Shown: one piece after another, positions 57,682 through 64,000 of the stretch
How the letters are laid out: every line of letters begins with the position of its first letter
How positions within the stretch are numbered: position 1 is the stretch's first letter
Origin: Methanomicrobia archaeon
GTDB lineage: Archaea; Methanobacteriota_B; Thermococci; Methanofastidiosales; NM3
Length of the DNA: 64,000 nucleotides
NCBI GenBank assembly: GCA_030603445.1
Contig: JAUVXU010000007.1
Span: 22,019-86,018 of the forward strand
Reading direction: 5' to 3'
Notes under the pieces: generated by a model
What the model was told of the DNA's origin: nothing
What the model saw: the letters and a program-made list of their open reading frames with translations, nothing else
Databases searched by the model: none
Position numbers and translations under genes: made by a program

Positions 57682-58502
57682 TTTTTATCATCATCAGTTT
57701 TTAGAAATTCTTCCCAAGTTAAATTATTAAAATTTTCTTCTGTTTTTAGTTTTTTCGTTGCTTCAAAACTATTGTAAATTTCAGGCATGTGTTTCTTAAC
57801 TATTGGTGAAATTGAATTTGCAAAACTATTCAGATCGTCTGTAGCACTCAAAAGATTATTCAACCAAATCCAAAACTCTTTAGATCCTTCTTCTTTGAAC
57901 ATTATTGTATATGCAAAAATTGGAGTTTTTTGAAAGTGTGGAACAAGGTAATGTATATATTCATCTGGAAAATCTTCTAAAAATCTTTCGTTTTCATCTA
58001 TAAATTTTATTGCCATAAATCGGGGATTATTTTCTAGAGGATATAGTTTTCTTCCAACTAATTGATATCCCTTTTTAAGATATTTATAACCATTTTTCAT
58101 CCAATCTGATACCCATTCTGCAATGCGTTCTGATGTTAGATATTTTTTGTATAGGGATGTATCCATTAATTCTACTCTATTGTCAGATTTTATTAATCTT
58201 CCAAAAATTATTTCAAAATTTGAATAGGTTTCATTTATCGAATATTGATATGGCCTATATGATTCATCTCGGTTTATTAGATTATGTTCAATAAGATTGT
58301 TAATATGTGAGTATACTAAATTTTTATTTATGTTGTAAGGATAAATAGTAAAACAATCGTCAATAATATCATTAGTATCTATTGTTTCAGCTTCATTGTA
58401 AATAAGATACTCAAGAATTCTATTTTCAGCTACTTCTTTTCCTAGTGTTTCACCTTGTCTTTTACGTGGTTTACGTGGTTTTGGTTTTTTGGGGCGTGCC
58501 AT
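57678..58502 (-). CDS. Basic-N-terminus winged-helix-like protein
   Basis: 'MARPKKPKPRKPRKRQGETLGKEVAENRILEYLIYNEAETIDTNDIIDD...SHINNLIEHNLINRDESYRPYQYSI'. Overlaps the next gene by 4 nt. Confidence 0.6.
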   Translation of the reverse strand: MARPKKPKPRKPRKRQGETLGKEVAENRILEYLIYNEAETIDTNDIIDDCFTIYPYNINKNLVYSHINNLIEHNLINRDESYRPYQYSINETYSNFEIIFGRLIKSDNRVELMDTSLYKKYLTSERIAEWVSDWMKNGYKYLKKGYQLVGRKLYPLENNPRFMAIKFIDENERFLEDFPDEYIHYLVPHFQKTPIFAYTIMFKEEGSKEFWIWLNNLLSATDDLNSFANSISPIVKKHMPEIYNSFEATKKLKTEENFNNLTWEEFLKTDDDKK

Positions 58503-58634
58503 CTTATTTTTGATGTACATCCAAATAATAATAACTTTACCCTATGAACAAGCTGTTCATTAGGTAATGATTACTATAATCATTGGAAAATGAATCTATG
58601 GCATCATTTCTAAGTATAGATTGCCATAGTAGTA

Positions 58635-59330
58635 TTGAGCATGTCATTTAAAGGCATATCACAAGAGGAGATGATTCGCCTCCTCTCTAAAAAGGAAAAA
58701 CGAATCAAGGAACTGGAGCGTAAAGTGGAATTTCTAAAGAGATTCCAAAAAAAAGACGTTCCAAAGGCTAAATTAACGACCTTGGTAAAACAAGGGAAGA
58801 CCAACAAGCAGTTATCAGGTATCTTCAAGGTCAGCAAGCGAACAATAGCACGAAGGATAAAAGAATACGATCTCAAGGGAATAAGAAAGCCTGGAAGGAA
58901 AACAATTATCCCAAAGAGAAAGAAGCCATCAGGAAAATGGATCTCAGTGGAACGCTACATTGACAAGCTCAGGGGAAAGTATCAGTTTGTAAATCTCCAG
59001 TACCCCCATACACGCTACATCAACGAGAAGACAAAGGTGTGTTCAGACACGAAGGCCAATCCACAGGGGAGCTACACCACAGCAGGAGTATACTACGTAG
59101 CCCAGAACTCTGGCGTGCATCTTATCTACAGGACACGGATACGCTATTCTGAGGAATCAGCCCCCTTTGACGAGATTCATGCTTGGATTAAGGGAAATGC
59201 TAGGGACATACTTGCAAACTCCTGGTTGGAGACGCCATTAACAGTCGTTAAGATCATAGGCTACACCTTCATCAATCCACAGGACAAGCCTGAGCAGATC
59301 ACGTTTGAACGGGGTGTTGTCAATGGATAA
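58635..59330 (+). CDS. HTH-containing protein of putative mobile element, overlapping polB
   Basis: Coiled coil then resolvase-like HTH 'LTTLVKQGKTNKQLSGIFKVSKRTIARRIKEYDLKG'; unrecognised C-terminal domain. Overlaps the PolB ORF by 26 nt. Confidence 0.75.
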   Translation: MSMSFKGISQEEMIRLLSKKEKRIKELERKVEFLKRFQKKDVPKAKLTTLVKQGKTNKQLSGIFKVSKRTIARRIKEYDLKGIRKPGRKTIIPKRKKPSGKWISVERYIDKLRGKYQFVNLQYPHTRYINEKTKVCSDTKANPQGSYTTAGVYYVAQNSGVHLIYRTRIRYSEESAPFDEIHAWIKGNARDILANSWLETPLTVVKIIGYTFINPQDKPEQITFERGVVNG

Positions 59331-61239
59331 ACACATCACAATACCCCACTACCTCGTCCTGGGCGTGTTTCCATCCAAGAGGGGATTTCCCAAAGATCAT
59401 GAGATAATAGTCTGCGATACCGAGACGGCCATGGGGAAGCCGTACCTCATACAGTTCTATGACGGGGAGGATATCACATTAAGGGAAGTTGACACGGACA
59501 CTATATTCCCTGTGTTCATCAAGTATCTCAATGAGAAATGTATGCACAAGGGCACGTCAAGAATAGTGTTTTTCCACAATATGCAGTTTGACATAACGGC
59601 AATTCTTGACAAGTATCCAGAGATCTTCCAGTACAACAAGTCCCCCACCGTTATCTGCCCAGGTGAGGATGGCAACGAGATAGGAAGAGTAAAGCTATAC
59701 TGCCAGAAGACCTGGTACGGTAGTGTAAAACTCCCGAATAATGCAACGGTGAATCTGGTAGATTCAGCGAACTTTATGCAGGGAAGCCTCTACGACCTCT
59801 CAAGGAAGCTCAATCTCAAGCACAAGAAACCAGAACGGCCAAAGGGCGTGGAGGAAGGGAAGAAGATACAAAGCCTGGATGATCCAGAGTTCAAGAGCTA
59901 TGTTGAAAAGGAGATACTCTCAGAGTACGACCTTGCCAGCTACATAATAAACATGCACAGTCACTACAACGTGAACTTCAGCGTGTCCTCCTCGCAGTTT
60001 GCTTCTAAAGTTTTCAAGAAACACTTCCTTGACAAAGTGATACCCCAGTGCCCCCAGGAGATCAGGAAAACCGTGGAGCAAAGCCTCCATGGTGGAAGGG
60101 CTGGGAACTTTGTTGAAGGCATACAGGTGATCCCCGATGTAAGGCTTTACGACTACAACAGCTTCTACCCCCATGCGATGGCCAGCCTTCAACCAATGAC
60201 CTCTGGGAAGTGGGAGAAAGTGGAAGAGTTCGTTGACGGGTCTGAGGGATTCTACTTGGTGGACGGGAAAGTGAAGGACTGCAAGTGGCCGATTGTCCTT
60301 AAGAATCCTGGGAACTTTGCATACGCCAACAATGAGGATATCAAGGGCGTTGCCATATCCTCTTATGAGCTTAAAGAGGCGTTGGGGTCTTGTGAGTTTG
60401 CCCCTTCCAGTATCAAGGGATGGATATGGGTTCCCAATGAGGACAGCAAAAATCCATTCAGGGATTATGTCCATGAGTTCTATGAAAAGAAGAACACAAC
60501 TCCAAAAGATGACCCCAGGTATGTCATGTACAAGCTCCTTCTCAATCAGCTCTATGGCAAGACGTACCAGACGATACGATCAGATGAGTACCAGGAAACG
60601 CCAGAGTACACCTGGAATAATGGATCTATCCGAAGATCGGAGATAAGGTACAGGGCTGGTGGCCTTTATCTTCCCCATGTCGGGGCATGGATAACTTCCC
60701 TGTGCAGGGCACAGCTACACCAGGATCTCCACAGCTATGAAGCCCTTATGTGTGCAACAGACAGCTTCCTGACCACAAGGAAGGCCAGGACGGGAAAGAA
60801 GCTAGGGGATCTCAAGCTCGAATGCGAGGGGCTGGGACTTCTCATAAGGCCTAAGATGTACTTTGTGTTCAGCAGGGATATCCAGAAGGAAGTGGAAGGC
60901 GAGGGAGACCTCAGGGCGTATCTTACGAAGAATCTTGGTAACTTAGAATTGGAAAAGGACATCGTGAAGTATGCAACCCATGGCTTCTGGGGGACACCTT
61001 ACCAGTTGCTCGACCTCTACGTAAAGGGAGAGGCAGACTACTCGTATAGGCACATGAACAAGATAAGGGAAAGCCTCATACAGCACAAGACCCCAAGGGT
61101 AATGGAAGAGGGAAGGCGATCCCTCAAAATTGACTGGAAAGAAGAACGTGGATTCTGTGGGATGCTGAAGCATGAGGCCATGAGAACAAAAGAGCTTTGC
61201 AACGGGTGTTGTTTCACATGTGCGTACAGTTATTACTAA
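59305..61239 (+). CDS. Family B DNA polymerase, organellar/viral (protein-primed) type
   Basis: Exo I 'VCDTETAMG', Exo II 'FHNMQFDITAIL', Exo III-like 'EYDLASYI', Pol A 'LYDYNSFYPHAM', Pol B 'KLLLNQLYGKT', Pol C-like 'CATDSFL'. ATG of 'MDKHITIPHYLV' is at 59323. Confidence 0.9.
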   Translation: MNGVLSMDKHITIPHYLVLGVFPSKRGFPKDHEIIVCDTETAMGKPYLIQFYDGEDITLREVDTDTIFPVFIKYLNEKCMHKGTSRIVFFHNMQFDITAILDKYPEIFQYNKSPTVICPGEDGNEIGRVKLYCQKTWYGSVKLPNNATVNLVDSANFMQGSLYDLSRKLNLKHKKPERPKGVEEGKKIQSLDDPEFKSYVEKEILSEYDLASYIINMHSHYNVNFSVSSSQFASKVFKKHFLDKVIPQCPQEIRKTVEQSLHGGRAGNFVEGIQVIPDVRLYDYNSFYPHAMASLQPMTSGKWEKVEEFVDGSEGFYLVDGKVKDCKWPIVLKNPGNFAYANNEDIKGVAISSYELKEALGSCEFAPSSIKGWIWVPNEDSKNPFRDYVHEFYEKKNTTPKDDPRYVMYKLLLNQLYGKTYQTIRSDEYQETPEYTWNNGSIRRSEIRYRAGGLYLPHVGAWITSLCRAQLHQDLHSYEALMCATDSFLTTRKARTGKKLGDLKLECEGLGLLIRPKMYFVFSRDIQKEVEGEGDLRAYLTKNLGNLELEKDIVKYATHGFWGTPYQLLDLYVKGEADYSYRHMNKIRESLIQHKTPRVMEEGRRSLKIDWKEERGFCGMLKHEAMRTKELCNGCCFTCAYSYY

Positions 61240-61330
61240 AGTAAAGTAAAAGTAAACAGGAAATAAGTAAAGTTTACGTACTCTTTACTTTCCTTTTACT
61301 TTAGTTTCTTTACTTTCTTTACTTTCTTTC
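61235..61330. repeat. GTAAA/TTTAC iteron-like tract with imperfect inverted repeat
   Basis: 11-bp perfect arms actaaagtaaa (61235-61245) / tttactttagt (61295-61305), inner 8-bp arms aagtaaag (61265-61272) / ctttactt (61283-61290), further tttactttc copies to 61330. Confidence 0.75.
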
Positions 61331-61389
61331 ATGTTCTTTTTTACAGTATCTCCCTATAAATTCTTTTTAAAAATAGGGAAAAAAAACAA

Positions 61390-61644
61390 CTACTTGTCTT
61401 TTTTGATCCTATCGATAATGTAAATCAAAATGCCACAAACAGTTATGAACGGTATTGTTACAATTGGCATCCCAACAGTAAACGAAACGAAAATGCCCAA
61501 AATGTTTGAGGGTACATTCCAAAAACCAATCCATAAAAGGAAGTATCTTCCCACTGCTATGGCAAGTAAAGATACTATTACCATTAGAACAATAATACCA
61601 AAGGTTCCAAGAATAGAGAATATATTTTCAAGTCGTTTATTCAT
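61390..61644 (-). CDS. Small membrane protein
   Basis: 84 aa, two to three hydrophobic segments; preferred over antisense 61430..61660. Confidence 0.55.
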   Translation of the reverse strand: MNKRLENIFSILGTFGIIVLMVIVSLLAIAVGRYFLLWIGFWNVPSNILGIFVSFTVGMPIVTIPFITVCGILIYIIDRIKKDK

Positions 61645-61669
61645 TATTTATCTTTCCTGAAACTTATTC

Positions 61670-62251
61670 TTAAACTATTTTATCGCTTGTTATTTGTGCC
61701 AATGAAATTATAATACTTTCGATATCGTCTCCCCAATTAAATTGTAAATCAACATCGCTATCATCAATCAAATAAATATCTACCATTATATCTTTTTTAA
61801 TAAATGCAATATTGTACATAAACTCATTCTCATCGTAAAGAGTTGCAATCTTACATGAAAACGATGCGTCCCCTATCTGGGAAAGATCTAATTCTTTATA
61901 TGTGGGGTCACCCCTATAATTGTGCCTTGTATTATCTATGGAATCATTAAATTTTTCGTTTATACGATTTATATCAAATCTAGATATACTTTGGAGTCCA
62001 AAAGCTAGATTATTTTTGTCATATATCTGCAAAAATACTATTTCTTTTGCCCCCCATTTAATATAATCGTCTGCTGCTGCTTCATCATAGAATTCGTTTA
62101 CATTTGCTCCCAAGATGCTCAATTCATCTGCAGTAAGCATTAGTTCTTTGATATTGCCATCATATTGTGCATCTTCGTTGTTTCCTGAATTAATACATCC
62201 TGAAAATAAAGCCATCAAAATAATACTAAAAAGCAGTAAAACTTTTTTCAT
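61670..62251 (-). CDS. Lipoprotein-like secreted hypothetical protein
   Basis: 'MKKVLLLFSIILMALFSGCINSGNNEDA' has a lipobox-like LFSGC. Confidence 0.7.
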   Translation of the reverse strand: MKKVLLLFSIILMALFSGCINSGNNEDAQYDGNIKELMLTADELSILGANVNEFYDEAAADDYIKWGAKEIVFLQIYDKNNLAFGLQSISRFDINRINEKFNDSIDNTRHNYRGDPTYKELDLSQIGDASFSCKIATLYDENEFMYNIAFIKKDIMVDIYLIDDSDVDLQFNWGDDIESIIISLAQITSDKIV

Positions 62252-62376
62252 AATAATTCCTTCTAAAAATTATTACAAAAGAATAATAAAAAGATGTCCC
62301 CTGATAAGGCACTACATACACTCTACTCTTCCTCTTTTTTATGCATTAATATAGGCAAAAACTAATATTTCAATAA

Positions 62377-63123
62377 TCATTTGTACACATGATTTAATTT
62401 ATAATATTTATAGTAATTTGGATCTATTATTAGCTTTTCATTTTCAATGATGGGGGATTTATTGACTAATTCAATAAGAGTAATTAGGTCATTGGTAATA
62501 GGCAATAAAAAATCCCATGTTATAAAATTAATCAATTTATTTTCCTTAAATTCATAATTTTTTCCTTTATATTCGATAGTATCATCTGGATGTTTATAAA
62601 TACCATTGTTATGTGAAGAATTTCTAATATTGGTAAGTAATTTGAGTAATAATTTATTATTTTGTGTATCAATGTATTCTAAGTTTATATTGTTTAAAAA
62701 TTTTGGATACAAGTCGCTAAAATTAAATATATTACCACCATACAATTTTTCATTAAGAATTCTAAGAAAATTTTCTATAGCAGAATGGGTACGTGAAATA
62801 TATCCAAATTGATGAAACATTTGCCAATCACTTATCTGAAAATCATAATTTTTATTTTGTGTATCCCCTACGAAATCCCAAAAAGTATTACTCTCCTTTG
62901 ATTTAGCAATTTTAGTACATTTGAATAAAAGCCTTAAACTATATAAATTGCCTACTAATCTTTTTATTACCGATTTTCTGATATCTTTTTCCAAAAAATT
63001 TTCATATGTTGGATAATATAATAATTCACATCGGCCTATAATAGGATTTATCTCTTGTAATAATACATTTAAAGATTCAATAGAGTGATGTGTTACAGTT
63101 ACAGGCAATTTTTCAGAAGACAT
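62377..63123 (-). CDS. Hypothetical protein with HEPN-like R-N-x-x-H motif
   Basis: 'LLKLLTNIRNSSHNNGIYKHPDDTIEYKGKNYEFKENKLINF' resembles the RNxxHNNG region of HEPN-like proteins. Confidence 0.6.
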   Translation of the reverse strand: MSSEKLPVTVTHHSIESLNVLLQEINPIIGRCELLYYPTYENFLEKDIRKSVIKRLVGNLYSLRLLFKCTKIAKSKESNTFWDFVGDTQNKNYDFQISDWQMFHQFGYISRTHSAIENFLRILNEKLYGGNIFNFSDLYPKFLNNINLEYIDTQNNKLLLKLLTNIRNSSHNNGIYKHPDDTIEYKGKNYEFKENKLINFITWDFLLPITNDLITLIELVNKSPIIENEKLIIDPNYYKYYKLNHVYK

Positions 63124-63429
63124 TGAAATAATATAAGGAGTTAAGTATTATAATATTTTTTATTTGAGAGCTAAAGATATAATGAATTCTGGAAGAAGAG
63201 TTTTGTTGTCTACTAAAAAAAGAATTAATTTTATTACAAAAGAAAATTCTTGAATATGAATATAATTTTTTATAAAAAGACTGTCAATTCTTTTCCTTTC
63301 CCCTTTCAAATAGCCTGCACTCATCCAGGCCTGGAACTTGATAATGGTTCCCAAGAAGTGTTTTTGTTATGAAGCCTATAATATACTACCAAGGACAATA
63401 TTTTAATAAGTATTTGAAAATATAATATT

Positions 63430-64000
63430 GTGATTAATAAAAAATTGATAATATACTCATTTTTAGATAAAACAAGAGTAAAAGAATGGAAATATTACAA
63501 TAGACCAGAAAAATCAAAGACCTTGGAAGATAATTATAAATTTTATGTAAAAATAGTTTTAGGCCTTTTGTTTACTATTTCCTTTCTTATAGCATTATTT
63601 TTTCCCAATATAAATATTTTAAAAAATAATATTTTAATAATAAGCCAAATTCTTGCACCAATATTTGCAATTATTTTATCATTGATTTTTATTTCAGGTC
63701 AAATATCTTCAAAAATAACTACTAATCCACTAAAACCAATTGTTTTTTCAGCTGAAGTATTAATTTATATAATATACATAATATTTTCCATTTGTTTTCC
63801 ATTAATAATATCAAATAATAGTAATACATCGTTGATACGGTTGTCTTTATTTTTTTTATTCTCTTCTTTATGGTTGTTCATTCCATTTTTGGTGTTTATT
63901 ACCACAATTATTAGTTTAAACTCTGTTATTATCAGAAAATTAGAGAATATAAGAAAAAATTTTAGATATTTTTTCTATATAAATAAAGAGGAAAAATTAT
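63430..64000 (+). CDS. Membrane protein, partial (runs off window end)
   Basis: Hand translation from GTG 63430: VINKKLIIYSFLDKTRVKEWKYYNRPEKSKTLEDNYKFYVKIVLGLLFTISFLIALFF..., no stop to 64000, about four TMs. Confidence 0.5.
   Translation, partial: MINKKLIIYSFLDKTRVKEWKYYNRPEKSKTLEDNYKFYVKIVLGLLFTISFLIALFFPNINILKNNILIISQILAPIFAIILSLIFISGQISSKITTNPLKPIVFSAEVLIYIIYIIFSICFPLIISNNSNTSLIRLSLFFLFSSLWLFIPFLVFITTIISLNSVIIRKLENIRKNFRYFFYINKEEKL

Larger units (their letters stand above)
58635..61239 (+). mobile_element. Putative virus/plasmid-derived replication module (HTH protein + protein-primed-type PolB)
   Basis: Two overlapping ORFs with visibly higher GC than the AT-rich flanks (hand count of line 59821: 31/60 GC; line 57841: 20/60). 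Ends of a complete element not found. Confidence 0.6.

Noticed and set aside
58635-59330. Serine recombinase
   Set aside because: Only the HTH is resolvase-like; no catalytic Ser/Arg resolvase domain recognised.
59920-60474. 184-aa minus-strand ORF inside polB
   Set aside because: Antisense to a conserved polymerase reading frame with all motifs on the plus strand; a by-product of higher GC content.
1-64000. CRISPR array
   Set aside because: No regularly spaced direct repeats of CRISPR size seen; the GTAAA tract at 61.2 kb has no spacers.
57000-64000. Casposon
   Set aside because: A PolB is present, but no Cas1 homologue, HNH or clear terminal inverted repeats were found in this window.

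Overview
This 64 kb window is from an AT-rich archaeal genome. Archaeal markers are eIF5A, ribosomal protein S3Ae, pyruvoyl arginine decarboxylase, Nob1, FAU-1 and an archaeal-type initiator tRNA-Met. The gene content looks like a methanogen or methanogen relative, but no mcr genes are visible and I do not assign a taxon. Most of the window is core metabolism and information processing, with an unusual density of heterodisulfide-reductase (Hdr) type electron-transfer loci. (i) An hdrC-hdrB-hdrA-mvhD-frhB/fdhB-like operon has an HdrA with two FAD modules and ends in a molybdopterin-oxidoreductase-like subunit that has lost the catalytic Cys/Sec position (5.9-13.1 kb). (ii) A GlcD-like / HdrD-like / ferredoxin / truncated AOR-like cluster lies at 22.0-26.4 kb. 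(iii) A paralogous hdrCBA-mvhD-FeS-fdhA formate operon lies at 27.6-34.2 kb, followed by an internally duplicated membrane protein, mobA and an fdhD lacking the usual upstream CxxC. Other items of note are a radical SAM + DUF4130-like pair, an archaeal CDIN1 (C15orf41)-like nuclease, a DUF39-ferredoxin fusion, an orphan gyrA and six tRNA genes. From about 57 to 64 kb there is an accessory region. Its centre is a GC-richer two-gene island (58.6-61.2 kb) encoding an HTH protein translationally overlapping a protein-primed-type family B DNA polymerase, followed by an iteron-like inverted-repeat tract. No CRISPR array, rRNA or intact IS element was recognised.
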